Assembly: GCA_022844475.1 (NCBI GenBank)
Contig: JALHLR010000012.1
Span: 1 to 64,000 of the forward strand
Reading direction: 5' to 3'
Length of the DNA stretch: 64,000 nucleotides
DNA from: Hyphomonadaceae bacterium
GTDB taxonomy: Bacteria; Pseudomonadota; Alphaproteobacteria; Caulobacterales; Hyphomonadaceae
Within the stretch, counting starts at the first letter, position 1. Every line of letters starts with the position of its first letter. The position numbers and the translations under genes were made by a program. Shown here piece after piece: positions 29,275 through 38,996 of this stretch. Under the pieces are notes generated by a model. That model was not told where the DNA came from, searched no databases, and was given only the letters and a program-made list of their open reading frames with translations.

Positions 29275-30417
29275 TCACGACAGCCGCAGGATCGTCTCCG
29301 CCGCAATCTCCGCCGCAGGCCTGCCAGTCACCTTCATCACCGCAATCGCCTTTGCCTGAGCTTCCTGCTGCGCGCGCAGTAGCTCCGGCTTCGACAGGCG
29401 CGCAATCGCCGCCGCCGCAATCAGGTCCGCCCGAAAGCGCGTCTGGATGAACTCAGGGATCACCTCAGCATCAGCCGCCACATTCACCAGCGCCGAATAC
29501 TTCGACTTGAAGAGGAGGCCGCGCAGCAACGCCCAGGTGATCCATCCCAGCCTGTACCCGGTCACCACCGCCGCGCCCTGCGCCGCAAGCTCCGTCGTTA
29601 CGGTGCCCGAGCAGGCTATCGCCACGGTCATGGCCGAATAGGCATCGGCCTTGTCGTCCTCGTCGCGCAGCAGCACGATGGGATAGGCCTGCTCCTTCGC
29701 CTTGCGCTCCACCTCGGCCGCCACGCTCGGCGCCGCCATGCAAACCACGTGTGCGCCCGGCGTCGCAGCCCGTGCCAGCTTCACCGCCTCGAACAGCGTA
29801 GGCGCCACGCGCCGCATCTCCGCATTGCGGCTACCCGGCAACAGACCGATCACCGGCGCATCGAGCGCAATGCCATTACGCTGCCGGAACCCCGCGCTGT
29901 CCCCCTTCGCAAGCCGATGCAGCGCCGGGTTGCCGATCACCGTCGTCGGCAGGCCCCACTTCACATAGAAGGGCTGCTCGAACGGGTGGATGCACAGCAG
30001 GTGGTCCACCCATTGCGCCAGCACGCGTGCGCGCCCCGGCCGCGTTGCCCACACCTGAGGCCCGATAAGCTTGATCCGCCTCGCCCGCACGCCGCGCATC
30101 TTCAGCGCCCGCGCCACGCGCCACATGAAGCCCCAACTGTCGATCAGGACAACACTGTCAGGATCGACCTTCGCAATCGCGTCCGCCGTATCCTCCACTG
30201 CCTGCTTCACGCGCCCGTAGGCCTTCAGCCCTTCGATCAAGCCGAGCACCGCCAGCCCCGACATGTTGACATCGGCCGAGACGCCCTTCGCGCGCATCCG
30301 CTCACCGCCGACCCCCGAAATCCTCACCGCCGGATCCGCCGCACGCATCGCGTCGATCACATCCGCGCCGATGGCGTCTCCGGAATCCTCCGCCGCAACG
30401 AGATAGACGTGGCTCAC
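29275..30417 (-). CDS. lpxB: lipid-A-disaccharide synthase
   Basis: Joins lipid X and UDP-2,3-diacylglucosamine at the inner face of the membrane. 380 residues with the family marks AAEDSGD (8-14), the GVGGERM loop, LIDSWGFMWRVA, GPQVWATRPGR, LLPGSRNAE and the donor-site CSGTVTTELA. It overlaps lpxI as ATGA and ends the long minus-strand envelope block, convergent with gltA. Confidence 0.96.
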   Translation of the reverse strand: MSHVYLVAAEDSGDAIGADVIDAMRAADPAVRISGVGGERMRAKGVSADVNMSGLAVLGLIEGLKAYGRVKQAVEDTADAIAKVDPDSVVLIDSWGFMWRVARALKMRGVRARRIKLIGPQVWATRPGRARVLAQWVDHLLCIHPFEQPFYVKWGLPTTVIGNPALHRLAKGDSAGFRQRNGIALDAPVIGLLPGSRNAEMRRVAPTLFEAVKLARAATPGAHVVCMAAPSVAAEVERKAKEQAYPIVLLRDEDDKADAYSAMTVAIACSGTVTTELAAQGAAVVTGYRLGWITWALLRGLLFKSKYSALVNVAADAEVIPEFIQTRFRADLIAAAAIARLSKPELLRAQQEAQAKAIAVMKVTGRPAAEIAAETILRLS

Positions 30418-31265
30418 GCGATGTCCGCCGCGGTGAAGCCGACAATGAACAGCCCCGCGGCATCCGCCGCCGCCGCGACCTTCTCGCGATCGACCACCAG
30501 GGCTGCGCCCGCTTCGACTGCAATGCCCGCCAGTCCCGCCTTGACGGCCCCCGCGACAGTGGCAAGCCCGATGGTCGGCAGATCGATGCGTCGCTCCTGC
30601 TGCGGCTTGGCCGCCTTCACCAGAACGCCGCGCCGCGCCTCGGGCGTCCCGCGTATCTCCTCGACCAGTTCCGGTATGCGCGCCAGCATCCGGTCAGTCC
30701 CTTCCTGCGCCTCCACGGCGAGAACCAGGCCAGCGCACACAACGGCGCCCTGGCCTATCTCAAGCGAGCCGGAGATCTTCGCGACCTCCGCCCCGCGCCG
30801 GATATCCGACCAATGGTCCGGCCCCGGCGCGATGGCGCCCAACGGCCCCGGCCCGACGCGCAGGTCGTCCAGCACGTCATCGGCGCCGACGATGCGGAAT
30901 CCGGCTTCCGCAAACACATCCATCACAGACCGCAACAGCGCGTCATCGCCCTGCTTGGCCGCCGCCAGAATCCGCGGCAGCGATTGCACGCCCTTCAGAT
31001 CAAGCTTGAGTGAAGAGAAATCCGGCCGCTTCAGCGAACCGGCGAACACCATCTCCTCGCAGCCTTCCTTCTTCATCAGCTGGATCAGACGCCCGATCTC
31101 GCCCACCGAAAGTTCTGGCCCGCCAAACTCGGTCAATAGCGAGGCGTCAACGAAGCCCTTCAAGCCAACCACAAGCGGATTGCGCCCGGTTCGACGCGCC
31201 TGCTCCGCGACGCGGCGCGGCAGGTCGCCGCCCCCGGCAACGATGGCAAGCCGCGCACCTGACAT
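30414..31265 (-). CDS. lpxI: UDP-2,3-diacylglucosamine pyrophosphatase LpxI
   Basis: Hydrolyses UDP-2,3-diacylglucosamine to lipid X, the role of LpxH elsewhere; LpxI was characterised in Caulobacter. 283 residues from an ATG overlapping the lpxA stop by one base (TGATG). N-terminal LAIVAGGGDLPRRVAE, middle GDDALLRSVMDVFAEAGF, and a C-terminal region with IGLATVAGAVKAGLAGIAVEAG are characteristic of the family (former DUF1009). It lies between lpxA and lpxB. Confidence 0.94.
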   Translation of the reverse strand: MSGARLAIVAGGGDLPRRVAEQARRTGRNPLVVGLKGFVDASLLTEFGGPELSVGEIGRLIQLMKKEGCEEMVFAGSLKRPDFSSLKLDLKGVQSLPRILAAAKQGDDALLRSVMDVFAEAGFRIVGADDVLDDLRVGPGPLGAIAPGPDHWSDIRRGAEVAKISGSLEIGQGAVVCAGLVLAVEAQEGTDRMLARIPELVEEIRGTPEARRGVLVKAAKPQQERRIDLPTIGLATVAGAVKAGLAGIAVEAGAALVVDREKVAAAADAAGLFIVGFTAADIA

Positions 31266-32056
31266 CAGCTCGGTCTCGGCACGCACAGCGGCCGCTTCTC
31301 GCCGGCCGCGATGAAGTCGATGATGCGCTTCACCTCAGGTACATGAGAAGAGGCCTCTGTGATACGTGCAAGCCTGTCGTCGAAATAGCCCGCACCGTGG
31401 AACAACTCGCGATAGACATTGCGCAGAAGATGGATCGTCTCGCGTGAGGCGCCGCGCCGCTTCAGGCCGACAATATTCAGCCCGTGCAGCGCGCCCTGAT
31501 TGTCCACCATGCCGAACGGGATCACGTCGCCGAGGACAGCCGCGCACCCGCCGATGAACGCGCCCATCCCGACGCGCCCGAACTGGTGAACTGCCGAGTT
31601 GCCCCCGAGGGTCACGAGATCCTCGACGACCGCGAGTCCACCAGTAACTGCGTGGGTGGCATAGGTCACGCCGTTACCAACGATGCCGTCATGCCCAACA
31701 TGCGAGGCATTCATGAGCAGGCAACGATCGCCAACCACGGTCTGCCCGCGCCCCTGGATGGTTCCGATATGCAAGACAGACGACTCGCGAATGCGGTTGT
31801 CCGCCCCCACGATCAGCTGGGTGTCCTCGCCCTTGTAGCGATTGTCCTGCGGCGGATGGCCAAGCGAAGCGAACGGATAGATCGTCGTACGCGCGCCCAC
31901 CGTGGTCGAACCGGCAATCGAGACGTGCGAGACCAGTCGAACATTCTCAGCCAGCCGCGCCTTGCCCGACACGATGCAGAACGGGCCGACGTCCACGCCA
32001 TCGGCGAGTTCGGCGCCCTTCTCCACGATGGCGGTTGGATGGATGGTTACAGCCAT
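31265..32056 (-). CDS. lpxA: UDP-N-acetylglucosamine acyltransferase LpxA
   Basis: First acylation of lipid A synthesis, cytoplasmic trimer. 263 residues of left-handed beta-helix hexapeptide repeats (IHPTAIV from the start) with the catalytic histidine in ASHVGHDG (H122) and a C-terminal helical domain. The ATG at 32056 begins the family N-terminus; a frame open upstream to 32203 is spurious and overlaps lpxD. It lies 31 bases after lpxD; fabZ, usually between them, is missing. Confidence 0.95.
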   Translation of the reverse strand: MAVTIHPTAIVEKGAELADGVDVGPFCIVSGKARLAENVRLVSHVSIAGSTTVGARTTIYPFASLGHPPQDNRYKGEDTQLIVGADNRIRESSVLHIGTIQGRGQTVVGDRCLLMNASHVGHDGIVGNGVTYATHAVTGGLAVVEDLVTLGGNSAVHQFGRVGMGAFIGGCAAVLGDVIPFGMVDNQGALHGLNIVGLKRRGASRETIHLLRNVYRELFHGAGYFDDRLARITEASSHVPEVKRIIDFIAAGEKRPLCVPRPS

Positions 32057-32087
32057 ATGCGCCGGCGCCCCTGGCCGGTCTGCCCGG

Positions 32088-33101
32088 CTATTCCTTGACG
32101 ATGGGACGCTTTTGCGCCGCCTGCGCCAGCCATGCAAGCTCGCGCATCCACGTGCGGCTAGGCTTGGCCGGATATCCTGCCCAAGTCTCGCCTGGCGGTA
32201 CATCGGTCAGAACAGCGGCACCAGCGGCAATCCGCGCCCCGGCGCCCACGCGCACATGATCCTTGAGCCCGACCCGACCCCCGAACTGCACCCCGTCGCC
32301 CACCTCGCACGAACCCGAAACACCCGCAAAGGCGGCCATCACCACATGCGCGCCGATGCGGCAGTTGTGACCAATATGGCAGAGATTATCGATATGGCTG
32401 CCTTCCCCGATCACCGTGTCTTCCAGCAGCCCGCGATCGATGCAGGAACTCGCCCCTACGGAAACACCGTTCTGGATGATGACGCGCCCGAAATGCGGCG
32501 TCAGCCGCGCTCCTGCCGATCCGCCCGCCAGCCCGAAGCCGGCCTCGCCGATCACAGCGCCTGGATAGATGATCACGCCATCACCGATCAGCGCGCAGCG
32601 AACATTGGCGTTGGCGCCGATCCTTGAATTGACGCCGATCTGCACGCCAGGCCCAATCACGGCATTGGCGCCCACATGAACACCGGCCCCGATAGCGACG
32701 CCAGCGCCGACAACGACGCCCGGCTCGAGCACCGCGCCAGGGGCGATCCGCGCTGAAGGATCGATTGCCGGTTGCCCTGCCGCGAGCATCCGCAGCTTCA
32801 CAAGCAGCTCCCCAACCTTCGCAAAGGCCGCGCGTGGATGCGCGATCGCGATCACCGTTGGCCCATCGGGCACGGCAGGGGCCGCATCAGGCGACACGAG
32901 ACAGACACCGGCCGCCTTCAGGCGACCAGCAGCTCCTGCGCTTTCCACGAAGACAAGATCCGCTGCTCCGGCCTGCCCTGCCGGCGCCAGCGACGATACA
33001 GAACGCAAAGGGTCGCCACGTGTGATGGCGACCCCCAGCAGGCTGGCAATGTAAGAGGCCGACAGCGGTTGCGACGTCTCGTAGAACCGCGGATCGATCA
33101 C
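32088..33101 (-). CDS. lpxD: UDP-3-O-acyl-glucosamine N-acyltransferase LpxD
   Basis: Third step of lipid A synthesis, adding the N-linked acyl chain. 337 residues: an N-terminal uridine-binding domain to about 95, then a left-handed beta helix of hexapeptide repeats with the catalytic histidine in LCHIGHNC, and a C-terminal helix (WAGYPAKPSRTWMRELAWL). It follows skp by 24 bases. Confidence 0.95.
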   Translation of the reverse strand: MIDPRFYETSQPLSASYIASLLGVAITRGDPLRSVSSLAPAGQAGAADLVFVESAGAAGRLKAAGVCLVSPDAAPAVPDGPTVIAIAHPRAAFAKVGELLVKLRMLAAGQPAIDPSARIAPGAVLEPGVVVGAGVAIGAGVHVGANAVIGPGVQIGVNSRIGANANVRCALIGDGVIIYPGAVIGEAGFGLAGGSAGARLTPHFGRVIIQNGVSVGASSCIDRGLLEDTVIGEGSHIDNLCHIGHNCRIGAHVVMAAFAGVSGSCEVGDGVQFGGRVGLKDHVRVGAGARIAAGAAVLTDVPPGETWAGYPAKPSRTWMRELAWLAQAAQKRPIVKE

Positions 33102-33125
33102 AGCCCCCGCCTTCCTGGTCTCGAC

Positions 33126-33743
33126 CTACTGTCCGCCGCCGGCGGGCGGCGCAGCAGGCGCAGCCGGGCGTTGCGGCAGCAGCGGCTTCAGCGCTTCGAT
33201 CGTCGGCACAGTCGCATCGAGACGCGCAATCACCTGCGCCGAGATATCCACCGAGTCCTTGTTGTAGAGCGCCGAGCCATAGCTCAGCACCACATCAGCG
33301 CCGACCTGCTTGGCGACCGCATCGATGGCCGGCACCAGCGCGTAGTTGAAGCGAACGGCGTTCGCGGTGCGCTGCTGTTCAACACCCTGGTCGAGGGCGG
33401 ACGATTTCTGCACCAGCTCGTTGTACTTCTTGTTCAGGTTCTCGACGCGCGTCTTCAGCGTCGCATTGGCCTGGATCGCTTCCGGCGTCAGCGACTGGAT
33501 CTGCGGCTGCAGGGCGGCGCGCTCCGTGTCGGCTTCGGTCTTAAGCGTCTTGAGGCCCAGCTGCTCAACGGCCTGCTGCGCATCGGCGGTGAGCTGCTGG
33601 TTCATCGCCTTGCCCAGCTTGCTCTCGATCATCACCCGGGACTCGTTGACGATGTAGACCTTCGTCTGCGCCATGGCGGCGCCGGCCATGCTGGGGGCTC
33701 CAGCGAGGAGGACGGCGGCAAGCACGATGTTTCTGAGTTTCAT
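33126..33743 (-). CDS. skp: OmpH/Skp-family periplasmic chaperone
   Basis: 205 residues. Signal peptide ending at AMAQ (about 26), then the Skp/OmpH body starting KVYIVNESRVM with a long coiled-coil region (about 45-130), and a Pro/Ala-rich tail. Skp trimers hold unfolded outer-membrane proteins for the BAM complex. It lies directly after bamA (12 bases) and before lpxD, as in many proteobacteria. Confidence 0.9.
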   Translation of the reverse strand: MKLRNIVLAAVLLAGAPSMAGAAMAQTKVYIVNESRVMIESKLGKAMNQQLTADAQQAVEQLGLKTLKTEADTERAALQPQIQSLTPEAIQANATLKTRVENLNKKYNELVQKSSALDQGVEQQRTANAVRFNYALVPAIDAVAKQVGADVVLSYGSALYNKDSVDISAQVIARLDATVPTIEALKPLLPQRPAAPAAPPAGGGQ

Positions 33744-33755
33744 GACACTGATACC

Positions 33756-36356
33756 TTAGAACCTGGTGTTGGTAGCAAACCGGAAGCTTTCGGTCCGGTC
33801 GTACTCTTCGCTCGCAAGGATATGCGAGAAGTCAAAACGGATGGGACCGAACGGCGAATCCCAGCCGATACTCAAGCCCGCGCTGGCCCGCAGGCTGGCG
33901 CTGTCGTCCACGACGCGGACGCGCAGTGGGTCGTTCGGGTCCGGCTGTCCGCTCCGCTCGCGATCACGCTCGTCGAGCAGGCCCACCGTGCCTGCCTCGA
34001 AGAAGAAAGCGCCATCGAGCCCGAACTCCTCCGGAACATACGGCAACGGGAAGGCAAGTTCCAAGGAGGCAATCGCATATGCCTTGCCGCCAAGCGCATT
34101 GCCCGGGGTGACCGTCGGCTCCAGCAGGTTTCCGGCCGCATCGCGCTGCGCGGTGAAGTACAGGAAGTTGCCTGCGCTATCGACCGCCTGGGTTCCGTCA
34201 GTATTGAGCTGCGGACGCGAAAAACCCGGCGGCGCCACGCCTTGCGCCAGGGCGATCTGCTCGGTGGCATAAGCGTACTCGACCTCGCGCGGCCCAAGGC
34301 CGGCAACATCGAAGCCGCGGAACGAGTTGCCGCCCTTGAAGAAGCGGTCGTTGATCCGCACGCCCTCGTCGCCCCAGCTCTCGATGAGCCCGGCCTCAAG
34401 ACGCGACCGCAGACGCCAGCCCGGCGCGAAGCCGTGATAGATCGATCCCTCGAACTCGTTGCGCAGATAGTTCACGTCGCCGCCAAGACCGGCAATGTCC
34501 TGGCTGAAGTTGACGTCGAAACCGCGCGTCGCTTCGATGTAGTCGTTCTTGCGATTCATCGTGATCGTGTAGCCGAACGACGACGTCAGCCGGTCGCCGC
34601 GCTGGTCGCACAGCGAGGACTGGAAGATCGACACCGTCTGACAGTTGGTCTTCCCGGGATTCTGCAACGGGTCCTCGCCCGGCAGAAGTTCGTCGAGCTG
34701 AAGGTTATCGTTGCGCAGACGGTAACGCAGGCCGAGCTGGTCCGTGTCCGACAACGGAAACAGTAATCGCCCGCCCGCTCCGACGATCGAGTTTTCGAAG
34801 CCCGCTATGTCGAAGAAATCCGACTGCGTCACGAACACGTCGAGACCGACTGCAAGGTTGCGGTCCTGAAATTTCGGCTCAGTGAAGCGGAACTCGATAT
34901 CCTGCTGGCGCGAGGTCGTCTGGATGCGCGCCGACAGGTACTGACCGCGTCCGCGGAAGTTGCGCTGCTGGGCCGAAGCCGAGAACAGGAAGGCGTCCTG
35001 CGACGAAAAGCCGGCGGAGAACGCGAGCTCCCCTGTCGCCTCTTCCTCGACCTTCACCTTCACAACGCTGCGATCCGGCGCCGAACCCGCCTCATCCGTG
35101 ATCTCGACCTTGTCAGGATTGAAGAAGCCCAGCGACCGGATGCGGTTCTTTGCGTTGTCGATCTGGACAGGGTTGTACTGGTCACCCTCGGCCACACGGA
35201 TTTCGCGGCGGATAACCCGGTCCAGCGTCTGCGTGTTGCCCTGGATATCGATGCGCTCGATGTAGACGCGGGCGCCTTCATCAACCTCGAAGGTGATGCC
35301 GATGGTGTGGTTGACCGGATCGCGTGTCTCGCGCGGACGGATCTGAACGTTGGCATAACCAGCGATACCCGCGGCGAAGGTCAGAGAATCAATCGCATCC
35401 TGAATGCTCTTCGAGCGGAACTGGTCGCCCCGGCTCATCGGCAGGAACAGAGCCAGACGCTCGCCCGACAGCTTTTCGAGCTCGGTCTGCACCTTCAGCT
35501 CGCCGAACGTGTACTTCTGCCCCTCATCGACCGTGAAGGTCAGGTAGAAGTCGCGCCGGTTCGGCGTCAGCTCGGCCACCGACGAGATCACGCGAAAATC
35601 GGCGTAGCCTTCGTTTGTGTAGAACTCTGTGAGCTGCGAGCGGTCGAACTCGACCTGTCCCGGGTTATAGTTGTCGGCCTGTTCGAAGAACCGCCACCAG
35701 CGCGACTGGCGCGTGGTGATCTCGCGGCGCAGCCGGTCGTCGGGATAGGCCTCGTTGCCGATGAAGTTGATCGAGCTCACGCCCGTCGTCGGGCCTTCGT
35801 CGATCACGAAGATCAGGTCGGCGCGGTTCTGCGGCAGCACCTTGTACTGAGGCGTGACCGTCGCCGCGAAGCGGCCGGCCCGGCGATAGACTTCGAGAAT
35901 GCGCTGAACATCCTGTTCGACCCGGCTCAGCGTGAAGGTCTGCCGCGGCTCGGCCTCGGTCTCTTCCTCCAGGCGCTCGGTCGTGACCGCATTGTTCCCC
36001 TCGAACATGATGCGGTTGATGATCGGGTTCTCGAGCACGCGAATGACAAGGTCGGTCCCGCGCGTCTCGATCTGGATGTCTGCGAACAGTCCGGTGGCGC
36101 CTAGCGCCCGCACCGACAAGCCGATCCGTTCCTCGTCGAAAGGGTCGCCCGGCCGCACGAGCAGGTAGGACTGGACCGTGCGCGACTCGATACGCTGGTT
36201 ACCCTCGACCAGGATCCGGCCGATGATCTGCTGCGAGGGTTGAGCGGGAGGCTGGGCTGGCGGCTGTCCAGGCTGCTGCGCCCACGCCGTCTGTGCGCCC
36301 ACAATGGCGCCAGCCGATGCAGTCAGCGCCAAAGCGCATGCAAACCATGACCGCAT
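33756..36356 (-). CDS. bamA: outer membrane protein assembly factor BamA
   Basis: 866 residues. Signal peptide, a Gln/Pro-rich linker, then five POTRA domains (the first starts IIGRILVEGNQRIESRTV near 43) to about residue 440, and a 16-strand Omp85 barrel with the loop-6 motif SFRGFDVAG and the C-terminal aromatic signature ATNTRF. It inserts beta-barrel proteins in the outer membrane. GAGG is seven bases before the ATG. It lies between rseP and skp. Confidence 0.96.
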   Translation of the reverse strand: MRSWFACALALTASAGAIVGAQTAWAQQPGQPPAQPPAQPSQQIIGRILVEGNQRIESRTVQSYLLVRPGDPFDEERIGLSVRALGATGLFADIQIETRGTDLVIRVLENPIINRIMFEGNNAVTTERLEEETEAEPRQTFTLSRVEQDVQRILEVYRRAGRFAATVTPQYKVLPQNRADLIFVIDEGPTTGVSSINFIGNEAYPDDRLRREITTRQSRWWRFFEQADNYNPGQVEFDRSQLTEFYTNEGYADFRVISSVAELTPNRRDFYLTFTVDEGQKYTFGELKVQTELEKLSGERLALFLPMSRGDQFRSKSIQDAIDSLTFAAGIAGYANVQIRPRETRDPVNHTIGITFEVDEGARVYIERIDIQGNTQTLDRVIRREIRVAEGDQYNPVQIDNAKNRIRSLGFFNPDKVEITDEAGSAPDRSVVKVKVEEEATGELAFSAGFSSQDAFLFSASAQQRNFRGRGQYLSARIQTTSRQQDIEFRFTEPKFQDRNLAVGLDVFVTQSDFFDIAGFENSIVGAGGRLLFPLSDTDQLGLRYRLRNDNLQLDELLPGEDPLQNPGKTNCQTVSIFQSSLCDQRGDRLTSSFGYTITMNRKNDYIEATRGFDVNFSQDIAGLGGDVNYLRNEFEGSIYHGFAPGWRLRSRLEAGLIESWGDEGVRINDRFFKGGNSFRGFDVAGLGPREVEYAYATEQIALAQGVAPPGFSRPQLNTDGTQAVDSAGNFLYFTAQRDAAGNLLEPTVTPGNALGGKAYAIASLELAFPLPYVPEEFGLDGAFFFEAGTVGLLDERDRERSGQPDPNDPLRVRVVDDSASLRASAGLSIGWDSPFGPIRFDFSHILASEEYDRTESFRFATNTRF

Positions 36357-36494
36357 CTAAAACCCTCGTACGACTACAAACCACCACTACACGGACTGTC
36401 TGCCGCAGTCCCGTCCGTCCGTCTGCGCCCGTCCTAGTGCGAGACGGGTACACAGCTCAAGCCTCCCCAGCACACCCGGCCCCTCGGCCTGCCC

Positions 36495-37775
36495 CTAGGC
36501 CGGGCCCGGGAGGAAGCCCGAAATCAATCGCCCGATGTCCTGCCACGTCACCAACAAGGCGAAAACGACAAGACTCACCAGTCCAAACGTCAAGCCGGCA
36601 TTCTGGGCCTTCTCGGGGAGCGCCTTGCCCGTCACCGCCTCGGCCAACGTCATGACAACCGCACCCCCATCCAGAACAGGAATCGGTAGCAGGTTGAAGA
36701 AGCCGATGCCTATGGAAAGCAGCGCCGCCAGATGAAAGTACATCCAGAATAGCTGCATAAACTTGGCGCCCAGGTCGACGTTCTCCTGGTTCATGGTCAT
36801 TTCCGTAACGCCGCCCGTCAGGTGAAGGATGCCGACCGGCCCTGACAGCTTCTCGATGCCTTCCTTGCCCGTAATAAGGCGCCGCAGCACATTGATCGTC
36901 TGGCCGATGGATTCAGCCGTCCGCTGCAAACCATAGCTCACGGCTTCGATCGGGTTGAGACTGCGGATCGACGTGTCGCGATGGCCAAGATCAAGGCCGA
37001 TCCGGCCGACCTTCTGCTTCATCCGCATTCCGCTATCGACCAGTTCCTGCTCGACCGGGGTGGCGAGCAGCGCCACCGTCTCCTTGCCACGGAGTACGCG
37101 ATAGCTCACGGCCTCCCCAGCGCTCAGCTGAGTCGCCATGATGATGTCCTGCGCCGTCGTGACAGGCCGCCCGCCCGCCTCGATGACGACGTCGCCAGTC
37201 ATGAACCCGGCCCGTTCAGCCGCTTCGCCCGCGATCACGCCGCGCACGAATACTTCCTGCGCCTGCGGCACACCCTGAACGCCGCCGATGACTGCGAAGG
37301 CTGCGATTGCAAAAGCGAAGTTCGCGAACGGACCGCCCAGCGACACGGCAATCCGCTGCCAGGGGTTCAGCAGATTGTAGGGCCGGCCAACGAGAATCTG
37401 GTTGTCATGGAACGTGGTCGGCCTGCCCTCGATTGCGCCCTTCGGCGGGACCGCCCGCGCCACTTCGGCGAGCCGCGCAGCCTCTTCTTCGGTTTCGGCG
37501 GTCTGCGGCAATTCCTGCTTCAGGTCCTGCGCGAGTTGAACCTCGCCAACGAACTTCACGAAACCGCCGAGCGGTATCCAGTTCAGGCGCCAGCGCGTTC
37601 CGCGCCCATCGCGCTTCTCGACGATCGGATTGCCGAAACCGATCGCAAAGGATTCCACCGCTGCCCCGAACATCCGGCCAACCCAGTAGTGGCCAAGCTC
37701 ATGAACGGTGATGACGACCGAAATGATCAGCAGGAATACCGGCGCGTAGGTCAGAACCCAGAGGATGACATCCAT
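36495..37775 (-). CDS. rseP: RseP/MmpA-type site-2 intramembrane zinc protease
   Basis: 426 residues. The zinc site HELGHYWVGR lies in the first helix (about 26-35), one or two PDZ-like regions occupy the periplasmic middle (GVIAGEAAERAGFMTGD), and LLPIPVLDGGAV gives the third metal ligand in a late helix. Four transmembrane segments are visible. In Caulobacter the orthologue MmpA cleaves PodJ after periplasmic processing. It lies 36 bases after dxr; 138 bases separate it from bamA and contain a CCCGTC/GACGGG hairpin. Confidence 0.95.
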   Translation of the reverse strand: MDVILWVLTYAPVFLLIISVVITVHELGHYWVGRMFGAAVESFAIGFGNPIVEKRDGRGTRWRLNWIPLGGFVKFVGEVQLAQDLKQELPQTAETEEEAARLAEVARAVPPKGAIEGRPTTFHDNQILVGRPYNLLNPWQRIAVSLGGPFANFAFAIAAFAVIGGVQGVPQAQEVFVRGVIAGEAAERAGFMTGDVVIEAGGRPVTTAQDIIMATQLSAGEAVSYRVLRGKETVALLATPVEQELVDSGMRMKQKVGRIGLDLGHRDTSIRSLNPIEAVSYGLQRTAESIGQTINVLRRLITGKEGIEKLSGPVGILHLTGGVTEMTMNQENVDLGAKFMQLFWMYFHLAALLSIGIGFFNLLPIPVLDGGAVVMTLAEAVTGKALPEKAQNAGLTFGLVSLVVFALLVTWQDIGRLISGFLPGPA

Positions 37776-37811
37776 CAGCGAGCGTCCTTCAAGATCCGGT
37801 ACCCGAGACGA

Positions 37812-38996
37812 TCACGCCGCGAGGTTAAGCTTTTCGACAGTGCGGGCTCGCGCCCACCGGTCGATCGCGTAGACATCGTCGAACCTTGCCGGTTCGGCGC
37901 GGGCAGTCGCGTGTCCGAGATACTCTTCAAGAACCTGCCCTGCCACCTCGGAAATCGTCAAGAATCCAATACGTCGCTGCAAGAAGGCCGCCACTGCAAC
38001 CTCATTGGCTCCATTCAGCACGATTGGCGCTCCGCCCCCTGCGAAAACCGCCCCCCTGGCAAGTGTTAATGCTGGGAAGCGCTTGGCATCCGGAGACAGG
38101 AAATCCAGCCTTCCGATCTTGGCGAGATCAAGGCGCTCAAGCCCCGGAAGCGGCATCCGCCGCGGCCAGGACAGCGCGTAGGAGATGGGCGTTCGCATGT
38201 CGGGCAGACCAAGCTGGGCGAGCACCGACCCGTCATCATAGGCGACCAGGCTATGGATAATGGACTGCGGGTGGATCAGGACATCGATTCGGCTCTCGGG
38301 AACGTCGAACAGGTAGGCCGCCTCGATCAGCTCCAGACCCTTGTTCATCATCGTGGCGCTATCGACGGATATCTTCGCCCCCATGTTCCAGTTGGGGTGG
38401 GCGCAGGCCTTCTCCGGGGTCGCCGCCGCCATCTCCTGCAGGCTTGCCGACCGGAACGGCCCGCCCGACGCAGTGAGGATCAGCTTCTCGACCCGCTCGG
38501 GCCGGTCGAGCACCTGAAAGATGGCGTTGTGCTCGCTGTCGATCGGCAGCAGACGCGCACCGCTTTGCCGGGCCTCTTCCCGCAGCAGCTTGCCCGCACA
38601 GACCATGCTTTCCTTGTTGGCAAGGGCGATGCTCGCCCCCTGCCGCACAGCCGAAAGCGTCGCCGCCAGCCCAGCGATCCCCACAATGCCGGCGACGACC
38701 ACATCGGCTTTGCGCGCGCCGGCTTCGGCAATCGCTGCGTCACCGGCAGCTACCTCCACCCCCGAACCCGCCAACGCGCTCTTCAATTCGCCATAGCAGG
38801 CCTCGTCAGCCACAACTGCGATCTCGGCCCGCGCTTTGCGCGCCGCCGCGGCCAGCGCTCCCACATTGCGGTTCGCCGTGAGCGCAACGACCGAAAACTC
38901 CGGCGAGCCCTGCCCGCCCGATGCCATCACATCGAGCGCCGAGACGCCGATCGATCCCGACGCGCCAAGGACAGATACGCGAACAGTATTGGTCAT
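37812..38996 (-). CDS. dxr: 1-deoxy-D-xylulose 5-phosphate reductoisomerase
   Basis: Second enzyme of the MEP isoprenoid pathway, NADPH-dependent. 394 residues: nucleotide-binding GASGSIGVSALDV (10-22), ALANKESMVCAG, substrate motif PIDSEHNAIFQ, LTASGGPF, and NWNMGAKISVDSATMMNKGLE region. Its start overlaps the cdsA stop as ATGA. It supplies precursors used by UppS two genes upstream. Confidence 0.96.
   Translation of the reverse strand: MTNTVRVSVLGASGSIGVSALDVMASGGQGSPEFSVVALTANRNVGALAAAARKARAEIAVVADEACYGELKSALAGSGVEVAAGDAAIAEAGARKADVVVAGIVGIAGLAATLSAVRQGASIALANKESMVCAGKLLREEARQSGARLLPIDSEHNAIFQVLDRPERVEKLILTASGGPFRSASLQEMAAATPEKACAHPNWNMGAKISVDSATMMNKGLELIEAAYLFDVPESRIDVLIHPQSIIHSLVAYDDGSVLAQLGLPDMRTPISYALSWPRRMPLPGLERLDLAKIGRLDFLSPDAKRFPALTLARGAVFAGGGAPIVLNGANEVAVAAFLQRRIGFLTISEVAGQVLEEYLGHATARAEPARFDDVYAIDRWARARTVEKLNLAA

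Noticed and set aside
31265-32203. Longer LpxA reading from 32203
   Set aside because: The first 49 residues overlap lpxD and are unlike LpxA; the family N-terminus starts at 32056.
36477-36512. Possible terminator between rseP and bamA
   Set aside because: The palindromic GC sequence overlaps the rseP stop and has no T-run.
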